This document shows positions 1-7,235 of a stretch of 64,000 bases of DNA, in pieces. The notes under the pieces were generated by a model. That model was not told where the DNA came from. It did no database searches and worked only from the letters and a program-made list of their open reading frames with translations. Position 1 is the stretch's first letter, and the number at the start of each line of letters is the position of its first letter. The DNA is from Aequorivita vladivostokensis (GTDB taxonomy: Bacteria; Bacteroidota; Bacteroidia; Flavobacteriales; Flavobacteriaceae). The position numbers were made by a program, and so were the translations under genes. The DNA is taken from positions 62,001 through 126,000 of the forward strand of contig NZ_JSVU01000009.1 in NCBI RefSeq assembly GCF_000952855.1, in the 5' to 3' direction.

Positions 1-764
1 TGAAAGCCGTAATTATTGACGATGACCAGTCGATTCGCGCACTTTTACAGGAAATTTTTGAGCAGTTGGGCATTGCTTCGGAAGCATTTGAAAGTTACGA
101 ACAACTAAAAACCTCAAATTTTGGTTCCCGAGCTGAATCACGTCCCGACTTCATTTTAACCGACATCCAAATGCCAAAAACCGACGGTTTTACAGTTTTG
201 GAAAAACTGAAAAATGGCGAAATAAATTCCTATAAAAATCAGCCCGTAATAGCAATGACAGGAAGTAGGGAGCACAGCCGCGATTTCTACCTCAAAAAAG
301 GGTTTTCTGAAATGCTGCCGAAACCCTTTTCAAAACAGGAACTCGTTGCAGTTTTGGAGCGCATTTTCCCAAACCGCAGGAATTTTTCGGAAGAAAATAT
401 TGTGGATGAAATTTTCAAATCAAATTCCGCAGACAATGAAAAATTCGACCTTTCCCTTTTAAAATCCTTTTTAAATACGCCCGAAGCCTTGGAAGAAGTG
501 CTAAAAGTTTTCAACGCTCAAACCGAAAAAGATCTGCAGCAAATCAAAAATTCAATTGTTGAAAATGACACAAAAACTATTTCTGAAATTGCCCACAGAA
601 TGCTCACGATGTTCCGCCAAATAAGGGCAAAGGAAGTAATTCCCATTCTCGAAAAAATGGAGGATTACACTGCCGAAACAGTTGAACCTGTGGAAATGAA
701 GATGGATTTTGAAAAGCTTATTTTGAACATTCGGGATTTACAAAATGCGCTTTCTAATAGCTGA
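1..764 (+). CDS. Response regulator with REC and HPt domains (first base of start codon lies outside the window)
   Basis: The reading frame is open from base 3, and bases 1-2 (TG) would complete an ATG whose A lies just upstream, giving about 254 residues that begin like a typical receiver domain (MKAVIIDDD). The acidic DDD cluster, the phospho-acceptor Asp55 in LTDIQMPKTDG, Thr87 (AMTGS) and Lys108 (PKPF) complete a REC domain at about residues 1-125. The C-terminal part is helical and carries EIAHRM, with His near residue 199, as expected of an HPt phosphotransfer domain. The arrangement suggests a phosphorelay intermediate that takes phosphate from a hybrid kinase, probably encoded upstream. 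The putative ATGA start could overlap an upstream stop codon. It converges on an NtrC-type regulator, a likely partner. The start is inferred; the frame could instead continue upstream as part of a longer protein. Confidence 0.8.
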   Translation, partial: KAVIIDDDQSIRALLQEIFEQLGIASEAFESYEQLKTSNFGSRAESRPDFILTDIQMPKTDGFTVLEKLKNGEINSYKNQPVIAMTGSREHSRDFYLKKGFSEMLPKPFSKQELVAVLERIFPNRRNFSEENIVDEIFKSNSADNEKFDLSLLKSFLNTPEALEEVLKVFNAQTEKDLQQIKNSIVENDTKTISEIAHRMLTMFRQIRAKEVIPILEKMEDYTAETVEPVEMKMDFEKLILNIRDLQNALSNS

Positions 765-766
765 TT

Positions 767-2128
767 TTACAAATCTATTTGATAATGCTCCAGTTTGTTA
801 TAAAGCGTTTTGCGGGTAATGTTCAGCAGTTTTGCGGCTTTGGTTTTATTGAAATCGGCTTCCTTTAAAGCGTTCAAAATAAGTTGTTTTTCATTGCTTT
901 CCTTTGAAAAATCTACGGTTTCCTTTTTCGTATTTTCAGCAAACAAAACTTCCCGCGGAATCACTTCCAACGGAATCAATCGGGAATTGGTCAACAAAAC
1001 GGAACGCTTGATTACGTTTTTCAATTCACGCAAATTGCCCGGCCAAGCGTAGTTTTTAAAGGCTTCTTTCACTTCTTTCGAAAGTCCGATTACTTCCTTT
1101 CCCAAAGATTTATTTGCTTCATTTAAAAAGTATTCAATAAACAGAAAAAGATCCTCTTTCCGTTCGTGCAGCGATGGAATGTGGATTGAAAATTCATTCA
1201 AACGATGGTACAAATCTTCCCTAAATTTCCCCTCGGAAACGGCTTTCAGCAAATCTTCGTTGGTTGCGGAAAGGATGCGCACATCCACTTCAATTTCGGT
1301 ATTGCTGCCCACGGGTTTTATGCGGCGTTCCTGCAAAGCGCGAAGTAATTGAATTTGATTTTCGTATGAAAGATTACCGACTTCATCCAAAAATAATGTG
1401 CCGCCGTCTGCCGCTTCAAAATGTCCTTTTTTGTCATTTACCGCGCCGGTAAAACTTCCCTTTACGTGGCCGAAAAATTCGCTGGCAGCAATCTCTTTCG
1501 GAATGGCACCGCAGTCCACGGCCACAAAATTTTTATCTTTTCGGGAACTATAATTGTGGATTGCCTTTGCGGCAACTTCCTTTCCAGTTCCGCTTTCACC
1601 TTGAATAAGAACGCACATATCCGTTGGCCCGACCAGCTTTAAATATTCGTTGAATTTTTTGGATGCTTCGCTGATGCCGATGACAAATTTGGGCTTTTCA
1701 GAAGTTGGTTGGGAAGCAGGTTGTTTCGGCTCAACAGTTTCTGAAACGGGCTCTTCCGAAGATTCCGTATTTTGAGAATCCGCTTCAATAATCATCAGCA
1801 ATTCCTCGGGCCGGAACGGTTTCGAAATATAGTCCAAAGCCCCTTTTTTTATGGCTTTTACCGCGGTATCCACTTCGGCATAGCCCGTCATTAAAATCAC
1901 TTTGGTGTTTGGGGAATTTTTTTGGGAAAATTCAAGCAAGTCAAGACCCGAATCGTCCGGCAGCTTTAAATCGGTTATCAGCAAATCGAACTTGTTTTCA
2001 GAAATGATTTTTCGGGCATTTTCGCCTGAAAGCGAAACAGAGACATTAAAACCTTTTCGTTCCAAAAAAGAGGTGAGCATCTTTCCAAAAGCTACATCGT
2101 CTTCAACTATATGTATTTGCTGCGCCAT
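767..2128 (-). CDS. Sigma-54-dependent response regulator (NtrC family)
   Basis: About 453 residues. I chose the ATG at 2128 (MAQQIHIVEDD) because the receiver domain begins there; the 15 upstream residues do not look like part of the family. Domains in order are REC with phospho-acceptor Asp in LITDLKLPDDSG, a Pro/Glu-rich linker, a sigma-54 AAA+ domain with Walker A GESGTGKE and the sigma-54 contact loop written GSFTGA, and a C-terminal Fis-type helix-turn-helix (NKTKAAKLLNITRKTLYNKL). It should activate RpoN-dependent promoters when phosphorylated. Its 3' end is two bases from the stop of the convergent REC-HPt gene, so the two probably belong to one signalling locus whose kinase lies upstream of the window. 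Targets are unknown. Confidence 0.93.
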   Translation of the reverse strand: MAQQIHIVEDDVAFGKMLTSFLERKGFNVSVSLSGENARKIISENKFDLLITDLKLPDDSGLDLLEFSQKNSPNTKVILMTGYAEVDTAVKAIKKGALDYISKPFRPEELLMIIEADSQNTESSEEPVSETVEPKQPASQPTSEKPKFVIGISEASKKFNEYLKLVGPTDMCVLIQGESGTGKEVAAKAIHNYSSRKDKNFVAVDCGAIPKEIAASEFFGHVKGSFTGAVNDKKGHFEAADGGTLFLDEVGNLSYENQIQLLRALQERRIKPVGSNTEIEVDVRILSATNEDLLKAVSEGKFREDLYHRLNEFSIHIPSLHERKEDLFLFIEYFLNEANKSLGKEVIGLSKEVKEAFKNYAWPGNLRELKNVIKRSVLLTNSRLIPLEVIPREVLFAENTKKETVDFSKESNEKQLILNALKEADFNKTKAAKLLNITRKTLYNKLEHYQIDL

Positions 2129-2190
2129 TATATTTTGTGAGACCGTAAAAATAGTGAGTATATGGCTGGGCAAACTTTAAATTTATCATA

Positions 2191-2220
2191 AAAAAAGGCG
2201 CCCAATTTATGGACGCCTTT
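2191..2220 (-). terminator. Rho-independent terminator after the PepSY-like protein gene
   Basis: A stem with one mismatch pairs AAAGGCGCCC with GGACGCCTTT around a short AT-rich loop. On the minus strand the stem is followed by a T-run (complement of the six A at 2191-2196), so it ends transcription of the gene at 2253-2687 before the NtrC-type gene. Confidence 0.75.
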
Positions 2221-2252
2221 CCCAGAAGTATTGAATCTAAAATACCTGCAGC

Positions 2253-2687
2253 TTACTGCTTCTTTAATTCATTTTTAATCCACTCGCCTTTTGCGTTTGC
2301 ATACACCGTTGCTTTTTTGGCATCGGCAGTGGCAAGTTCGATTTTATAGTCTCCCTGTGCATTCACATAAGCCTTAGAAATAGTGGCACCGCTAAAATCC
2401 TTAGCTACGGCATCTTGAACGGTTTGTGGCACTTCAGAAGCCTTTACTTCTTTATAGTCTTGGGCAACATCAGCTGCTGCGATTTCAGCAGTTTCGGCAT
2501 CTGTTGCAACTGTAGCTTCGGTTTCAACAACAGCATCGACATCTTGGGCAGCTTCAATTCTGCTTTCCACTTGCGCTTCAACGGCAGTTTGTTTTTGCTC
2601 GTTCATAGCAGTTGGCTCTTTATCTTGCGCGGTTGCTGCGGTTAAACCTCCCAATACGATTGCTGTGCTTAAAATTAACTTTTTCAT
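2253..2687 (-). CDS. Secreted Ala/Glu-rich protein with a PepSY-like C-terminal domain
   Basis: 144 residues. An N-terminal signal peptide (KKLILSTAIVLGGLTAATAQ) is followed by a low-complexity Ala/Glu/Thr/Val segment to about residue 80. A C-terminal part then begins at VPQTVQDAVAKDFSGATISKA and continues with alternating strands ending WIKNELKKQ. This tail resembles the repeating unit of Bacteroidetes PepSY-like (beta-lactamase-inhibitor-like) periplasmic proteins, in which aromatic and glycine positions mark the strands. The product is probably periplasmic or surface-exposed; no catalytic residues are evident. It has its own terminator and about 215 bases of AT-rich upstream sequence, so it is probably monocistronic. 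The domain call is from pattern only. Confidence 0.6.
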   Translation of the reverse strand: MKKLILSTAIVLGGLTAATAQDKEPTAMNEQKQTAVEAQVESRIEAAQDVDAVVETEATVATDAETAEIAAADVAQDYKEVKASEVPQTVQDAVAKDFSGATISKAYVNAQGDYKIELATADAKKATVYANAKGEWIKNELKKQ

Positions 2688-2901
2688 TGTTTTTTGTTTT
2701 TAAAAAATTATTTATTCGTTTCTAAGTTTGTTTGTTGCCTTGTATATAGAAAAAGTAGTGCCATAGAAAATATGGAACAGAAAAAACCAGCAAATAACTA
2801 CAAAACAGCTGTTTAAGGAATATTCTATTGTTTTGAATTTTAAGAAAAGTGTGTAACGGAAAGAACAGTTGTATAAAAATTACACAGTTTTTGTATAAGC
2901 A

Positions 2902-3306
2902 CTATTCAATTTTTGGTGGTTTGCGATTGGATTTTTTTAAAGCGTTCTCTTTTTTGGATTTCAAACGTCTTTCAATCGCGCCTTTTGAAGGTTTTGTTTT
3001 TTTTCGCGGTTTTGCGACTTTAAGGTTTTTTTGAAGCAATTCAACAAGCCTTTCAATAACGATTGCTTTGTTGCGGTACTGGCTTCGGGTTTTGCCACAT
3101 TGCAGGGTAATTATCCCTTCGGAAGAAATTTTTGTGGAAAGTTTGTTGTGGATTCGTTCCTTTTCAGTTTCCGAAAGTGCTTCGGAAGTTTCCAAATTAA
3201 AGGACACCTCAACTTTTGAAGCCGTTTTGTTCACGTGCTGCCCGCCCGGCCCACTGCTGCGGATGGCTTTAAAGGAAAGTTCAGAAATTAATTGCTCCGT
3301 GTTCAT
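2902..3306 (-). CDS. arfB: Alternative ribosome-rescue factor ArfB (codon-independent peptidyl-tRNA hydrolase)
   Basis: 134 residues. The start at 3306 gives MNTEQLISELSF, matching the family N-terminus, and its ATG overlaps the TGA of the upstream gene (ATGA), which suggests translational coupling. The catalytic GGQ motif of class I release factors is at about residues 21-23 (SGPGGQHVNKT). There are no codon-recognition domains. The Lys/Arg-rich C-terminal tail (from about 100 on) is the part that in ArfB/YaeJ occupies the empty mRNA channel of stalled ribosomes. Function by family: release of peptide from ribosomes stalled on truncated messages. It is the last gene of a minus-strand run that begins at 6376. 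Confidence 0.93.
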   Translation of the reverse strand: MNTEQLISELSFKAIRSSGPGGQHVNKTASKVEVSFNLETSEALSETEKERIHNKLSTKISSEGIITLQCGKTRSQYRNKAIVIERLVELLQKNLKVAKPRKKTKPSKGAIERRLKSKKENALKKSNRKPPKIE

Positions 3307-4847
3307 TGCGGTTGGTGTACAGGGTTCAAAAGGTCGTTTACCGTTTTTACGGGATTGAAGGTGATGAGCGGTATTTCCACGAAAACCGTGTTCCAGTTTG
3401 CCATCGCGCCGTTCCAAAGTCCGGGCAACTCCAGTGCTTTTATGGGTTTGCCATTATAAGATTTATTCGAAATAAAACCCGCATCGGGGTCAGAAAACTG
3501 AAGCAAATCATACTTTTCGCCTTTATAATTTCGCAGGCCGCAGACCAAATCCACCGGATTGAAATGTGTGGCCTTTTCAACCAATTCCCTTTGTTGCGGA
3601 TTATTGGTATCAATCTGGCTCATTTCCACGATTTGATAGGAAAGGTGTCCGTTCTTGTCTTTTATAAGAAATGGGCCGCCGCCGGGAGCACCCGTATTTT
3701 CAACCACACCGCAAACGCGGATGGGCCGTTCGAGGGCTTTTAAAATTTCCTCTTTATATATAGGAGTGTTTTTTATGAAAAGTTCTCGGGAAATAAAGTC
3801 CGAAGCGTTTTTCAAAACTTCTTCCGCCCCGGCGGACAGGTCAGAAGGATTTGCAGCGTGAAGTTTTTCCACAAAACCGAAGATTTTTTGCTGCAATGAA
3901 AGCAATTTTCCGGCGAGCACTTTTTTCTGAAAAGCGATGGTTTCCACATAATTTTGCGAAACCACGTTGTCAATATTTTTTATGAAAACGATGTCGGCAT
4001 CCACTTCATTCAAATTTTCCAAAAGCGCGCCGTGCCCGGACGGACGAAAAACCAAATCGCCATTTTCATCTAAAAAAGGTTTGTTTTCAAGGGTTGCGGC
4101 AACTGTATCGGTTTCCTTTTTCTGAAAGGAATATGAAATATTGAACTTTACGCCTGTTTTATTTTCAATGGTTTCCTGAATTTCATGGTATCGTTTTTTA
4201 AACTTTTCCTCGTGTTCCGCGGAAACCGTAAAATGTAAATTGGCTATACCGTTCGCGCTTGCATAAAATGCTGCTTCATACAATTGCTCGCCAAAAGCGG
4301 TAACATAATTTTCACCGTATTTGTGAAAAGGAACGAGACCTTTGGGCGTGTTGCTGAAATTCAGCCCGTTTTCTTCCAGCATTTCCTTTACAAAGAAATA
4401 GTAGCGTTTTCCTTTTTCGAAATTTTTAAAATCGGGGAATTTCGCTTCCAATTTATCTTTCACCAAAGGAGAAAAAGCAAATTGTTCGATTGAATCAAAA
4501 AAGATTTTTAAGTTCTTGTTTTCTCCCTTTTGAAGAAACGCATCGATGTCTTCATTTTCAAAATCATAAATCTCCAAAAACTGATGCAAAAACTTAAACA
4601 TTCGCGTAGCAGCGCCCGAAGCTGGCACAAATTTCAGCAAATCAAGTTTGTCTTTTTCAGCTTCAAAAAGCGCTACAAAATGGTTTTGTTCCGTTTCTGA
4701 AAATACCGCAATGCCATTATCCGCTGAAGCTGGTTCAACTACATTTGCGAAGGGGATTCCTTCCATAAAAATTTCGAGTTGTCGCGTTACCTTAGCTTCG
4801 GAAAGCCCATGATTCTTTATTTGTTGTATGTTTTTTTCTGTAAACAT
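3303..4847 (-). CDS. DUF4301 family protein with nucleotidyltransferase-like motifs
   Basis: 514 residues, cytosolic, no signal peptide. I recognise it as the DUF4301 family common in Bacteroidetes; the function is not established. Several segments resemble UDP-sugar pyrophosphorylases: VPASGAATRM at about 74-83 (compare the G-x-G-T-R-M nucleotide loop), PKGLVPFHKYG at 168-178 (compare the conserved Lys-Pro loop), RPSGHGALLENLN at 268-280 and FIKNIDNVV at 288-296 (compare the GHG substrate loop and metal-binding DN). These sit in the order expected for that fold. A Gly-rich stretch (ENTGAPGGGPF) lies further on. It overlaps arfB by four bases and follows the NadR-like kinase gene by about 100 bases containing a repeat. 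A palindromic GC-rich segment (3823-3836) lies inside the coding sequence. The enzyme role is inference. Confidence 0.85.
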   Translation of the reverse strand: MFTEKNIQQIKNHGLSEAKVTRQLEIFMEGIPFANVVEPASADNGIAVFSETEQNHFVALFEAEKDKLDLLKFVPASGAATRMFKFLHQFLEIYDFENEDIDAFLQKGENKNLKIFFDSIEQFAFSPLVKDKLEAKFPDFKNFEKGKRYYFFVKEMLEENGLNFSNTPKGLVPFHKYGENYVTAFGEQLYEAAFYASANGIANLHFTVSAEHEEKFKKRYHEIQETIENKTGVKFNISYSFQKKETDTVAATLENKPFLDENGDLVFRPSGHGALLENLNEVDADIVFIKNIDNVVSQNYVETIAFQKKVLAGKLLSLQQKIFGFVEKLHAANPSDLSAGAEEVLKNASDFISRELFIKNTPIYKEEILKALERPIRVCGVVENTGAPGGGPFLIKDKNGHLSYQIVEMSQIDTNNPQQRELVEKATHFNPVDLVCGLRNYKGEKYDLLQFSDPDAGFISNKSYNGKPIKALELPGLWNGAMANWNTVFVEIPLITFNPVKTVNDLLNPVHQPQ

Positions 4848-4866
4848 TTTTGAATCCTAATTTTTT

Positions 4867-4944
4867 CTTTGTGTTCTCTGTGTCCCCGCATGCTGCGGGC
4901 AGGTTTGTGGTGATAAAACCACAGAGGCACAAAGGACACGGAGA
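4867..4944. repeat. Imperfect long inverted repeat of the CTCTGTG family (copy 1)
   Basis: The outer arms at 4875-4885 and 4934-4944 match with one mismatch. Inner arms GTGGT and ACCAC lie near the centre, and a separate perfect hairpin CCCGCA-TGC-TGCGGG sits in the left half at 4885-4899. The right half reads ACCACAGAGGCACAAAGGAC, almost the same as the right halves of copies at 20844-20898 and 45987-46061. It lies between the NadR-like gene and the DUF4301 gene. Confidence 0.75.
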
Positions 4945-4948
4945 TTTT

Positions 4949-5521
4949 CTATCTATCCAATAAAGCGTCAATTATTTGAACTGCTTTTTTAAACCTCTGC
5001 TCCTCGTTTCCCTTTAAAATTTTATACGGGAAACCTTGTTTTTTCAATTCGGCCTCGAAAATACGAAACATTTCCTCGCGGTTGTTTGGACGGTCGCGCA
5101 AAATATCCGGCTCCCAAGGCGTGTCAACATAGGTCAAAAGATAGATGCTGTAATTGGCTTTGGTTGCTTCGGTTTTTATTTCCGAAGGACAAAATCCGTC
5201 GTAATAATATTCCGAATAGACCTTTAGTTCGAGCAAATTCGTATCGCAAATCAGCAGATTTTCAGCCTTTTGCGAAGCTTCTTTTTCAAGTTGCAATTGC
5301 CCTTTTGCAATGGGAATTAAATCTTCCTTTTCAACCAATTTCTTTTCGGAATCCCACTTTTTTTGAAGGTATTCCCGCATATATTCCGGCACCCAAAGCG
5401 TTTTGTAATGCGCCGCCAATTGTTTTGCCAAGGTAGTTTTGCCAGTAGATTCGGGACCGTATAAAACTACTTTAATCAATTCAGCAGACTGGTTTCGGGT
5501 ATGTTTAGGTTTCTTTTCCAC
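4949..5521 (-). CDS. NadR/nicotinamide-riboside-kinase-like P-loop ATPase
   Basis: 190 residues. Walker A is GPESTGKTTLAKQ at about residues 23-35. It is followed by WVPEYMREYL and a DTNLLELKVYSEYYY region, typical of the AAA_28/NadR C-terminal kinase family; there is no nucleotidylyltransferase or HTH domain. In NadR this domain phosphorylates nicotinamide riboside to NMN. The start codon overlaps pnuC by 46 bases, indicating tight coupling between an importer and a kinase that traps the imported vitamin. Because a thiamin-binding-type protein is encoded in the same operon, the true substrate (nicotinamide riboside or a thiamin-related compound) is uncertain. No ATG exists nearer the Walker motif, which supports the chosen start. 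Confidence 0.85.
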   Translation of the reverse strand: MEKKPKHTRNQSAELIKVVLYGPESTGKTTLAKQLAAHYKTLWVPEYMREYLQKKWDSEKKLVEKEDLIPIAKGQLQLEKEASQKAENLLICDTNLLELKVYSEYYYDGFCPSEIKTEATKANYSIYLLTYVDTPWEPDILRDRPNNREEMFRIFEAELKKQGFPYKILKGNEEQRFKKAVQIIDALLDR

Positions 5522-6114
5522 GCGCGGTATCCGTATATTGAAATAACGACAAAAAGCATAAATTGGAAGGACGTAAAAATCAATCCCTTATAAAAATATA
5601 GGGGTATCGAAATTACATTTCCCACCAGTAAAAAAAGCCAATTTTCTAATTTTTTACGAGCCAATAGCCACATTGCCACAAAAAAGAGCGCGGTAGTTAG
5701 CGTGTCCACATAAGCAGTCCAACTGGTCCATTTCTCGAAAATTTCATAAATAATATAAATAAAAAGCAAAGTAGCCACAAAAATCAAAAGGCTGATTTTC
5801 TTTTCTTTTGGAGTTGTAATGGTTATTGGCGTATAATGTTCGGCATCAACTTTTCGGGTCCAGATGTACCAACCGTAAATACTCATTGAAAAGTAGTACG
5901 CATTTATTATCAAATCGCCCAAAAGTCCGTAATAGGCTAATATATAGACAAAAATGGCGGTGCTCAAAATTCCGGTTGGATAAATAAGAATATTGTCCAT
6001 TTTGGAAAACCAAGCACTGGCCAAGGCCAGTATTACCGCAATGATTTCAAGGATTACGATATGCCTTGGCACCGCTTCGTATTGCTGAAATAGCCAATCA
6101 AAAATGGGGCTCAT
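5476..6114 (-). CDS. pnuC: PnuC family vitamin transporter
   Basis: 212 residues with about seven hydrophobic segments. The MSIYGWYIWTRK segment and the C-terminal SIYGYRAWKRNL repeat the aromatic/Trp signature of PnuC transporters, which move nicotinamide riboside by facilitated diffusion and rely on a cytosolic kinase for trapping. PnuT members of the same family carry thiamin. Its start overlaps the upstream thiamin-binding-type gene by 17 bases and its end overlaps the kinase gene by 46, so the three form one operon. I saw no THI-box riboswitch sequence upstream. The family assignment is firm and the substrate is not. Confidence 0.9.
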   Translation of the reverse strand: MSPIFDWLFQQYEAVPRHIVILEIIAVILALASAWFSKMDNILIYPTGILSTAIFVYILAYYGLLGDLIINAYYFSMSIYGWYIWTRKVDAEHYTPITITTPKEKKISLLIFVATLLFIYIIYEIFEKWTSWTAYVDTLTTALFFVAMWLLARKKLENWLFLLVGNVISIPLYFYKGLIFTSFQFMLFVVISIYGYRAWKRNLNIPETSLLN

Positions 6115-6358
6115 AGTCGCTGCGGTCTGATTTTACTATTTTGATGTAAAGCAAACCTCTTTCCACGGCTTCCAATGCGACTTTCATTTCCTTTTGCAGC
6201 AAATTCATCACCGCATCATAATCGCCGTAAACCTGTGTGCTTAGCGGATTTTCCAATACTGTAAGACCAGAGTTTCGAAGGCTTTTTATAAAATTGATTA
6301 TTGCGGGTTCGTAATCGTCCTGTAACGGAGTTAGTGTGAGTTCTACTGAGATTTTCAT
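6098..6358 (-). CDS. Thiamin-binding-type protein (MTH1187/YkoF-like)
   Basis: 86 residues from the ATG at 6358 (MKISVELTLTPL), the usual family start; an in-frame ATG at 6376 would add MKKNEK. The ferredoxin-like alternation, the early SVELTLTPL strand, the LSTQVYGDYDAVM segment and the length of about 90-100 residues match the MTH1187/YkoF thiamin/HMP-binding family. It is cytosolic, with no signal sequence, and is the first gene of a run through pnuC and the NadR-like kinase. A link between vitamin binding and import is therefore likely. Upstream lies the repeat element at 6456-6567, and no TPP riboswitch is visible. Confidence 0.75.
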   Translation of the reverse strand: MKISVELTLTPLQDDYEPAIINFIKSLRNSGLTVLENPLSTQVYGDYDAVMNLLQKEMKVALEAVERGLLYIKIVKSDRSDYEPHF

Positions 6359-6455
6359 TTTTTCATTTTTTTTCAAAACTACGATTTTAAAAAGTTTTCA
6401 GTCGCAGTCACAGTTTGCAGTTTTTGGAATTTGGTTTTTTAAGATTTGGAATTTA

Positions 6456-6567
6456 TTCAAATGCCGTTCCCATCACAATCTCGTGGCTTCGGCTCCGCTC
6501 AGCCACCGAGACCGGTCATTGAGCGGAGTCGAAATGACTTTTTTCAAACGCCGTTCCCATCACAACC
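6456..6567. repeat. REP/BIME-like two-hairpin element with 25-bp flanking direct duplication
   Basis: Two hairpins lie head to head. Stem GTGGCT (6483-6488) pairs with AGCCAC (6501-6506), and stem GTCATT (6515-6520) with AATGAC (6533-6538). Their 12-base loops are reverse complements at 11 of 12 positions (core CTCCGCTC), while the stems differ but stay perfectly paired. The pair is flanked by a 25-base direct repeat (6456-6480 and 6543-6567, two differences). The repeat is the 3' end of the adjacent enzyme gene, so the insertion duplicated its target. Confidence 0.85.
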
Positions 6568-7232
6568 ATATCCGCTCCAGCTTCGTAAGCGGTATTGTTT
6601 TGTGCTTCGGTTTTTATTCCGCCGCCAACTATTAAAGGGATGTTGATAGCTTTTTTTACTTCGGAAATAATTTCGGGTTTTACGGGAAATTTTGCGCCGC
6701 TACCCGCTTCCAAATAAATAATTTTTGCCCCTATAAATTGGCCTGCCAATGCCGTATGCACAATGTTTTCAATATTTTCCTGCGGAAGGGGTTCAGTATT
6801 CGTCACTTTTGAAACTGCCGAACCATTGCCGCCATCAATCAAAATGTAACCTGTGGAAATAATTTCCAATGAACTATTTTTCAATTTTGAAATGGACTTT
6901 ATCTGTTGTCCCACCAAATACTCCGCGTTCCGCCCAGAAAGCAACGTTAAAAACAAAAGCGCATCGGCAAAGTGCGTAATATGCGACCAGTCGCCGGGAA
7001 ATAGAAAGATTGGCAATTTTGTTGCGACTTTCAACGCTTTTACGGTTGCTTCGGTTTCGCCATTTGCAACGGTGCTTCCACCCACAAAAAGATGGGTGGT
7101 TTGCTTCGGTATTTTTTTCAGAAAAGAATCGGTTTCAGAACTATTGAATTTATCTGGGTCAATCAAAATGGCGAGCTGCCTTTCCTTTTCGGCTATCGAT
7201 TTCAGAAGATTTTTATAAAAAATGTCTTCCAT
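6516..7232 (-). CDS. Geranylgeranylglyceryl phosphate synthase family protein
   Basis: 238 residues, TIM-barrel family. ILIDPDKF near residue 22, FVGGST, the SGRNAEYLVG segment, the YLEAGSG phosphate loop and the LIVGGGIKT loop near the C-terminus are the family's landmark motifs. Archaeal members join glycerol-1-phosphate to prenyl diphosphate; bacterial (PcrB-type) members use related substrates. The Bacteroidetes homologues' physiological role is unclear to me. The C-terminus is altered: the last eight residues (KSHFDSAQ) come from an inserted repeat element. The duplicated target at 6456-6480 preserves the probable original ending VMGTAFE followed by TAA. It lies three bases after the phosphopantetheinyl transferase gene, in one transcript. 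Confidence 0.88.
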   Translation of the reverse strand: MEDIFYKNLLKSIAEKERQLAILIDPDKFNSSETDSFLKKIPKQTTHLFVGGSTVANGETEATVKALKVATKLPIFLFPGDWSHITHFADALLFLTLLSGRNAEYLVGQQIKSISKLKNSSLEIISTGYILIDGGNGSAVSKVTNTEPLPQENIENIVHTALAGQFIGAKIIYLEAGSGAKFPVKPEIISEVKKAINIPLIVGGGIKTEAQNNTAYEAGADMVVMGTAFEKSHFDSAQ

Positions 7233-7235
7233 CTG

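Noticed and set aside
3306-3743. A 145-codon plus-strand frame opposite the DUF4301 gene
   Set aside because: Shadow of the DUF4301 coding strand; composition is unnatural and there is no promoter or family similarity.
6376-6456. Thiamin pyrophosphate riboswitch upstream of the thiamin-binding-type gene
   Set aside because: The conserved CTGAGA and ACCTGA-type THI-box motifs are absent from both strands of this gap.
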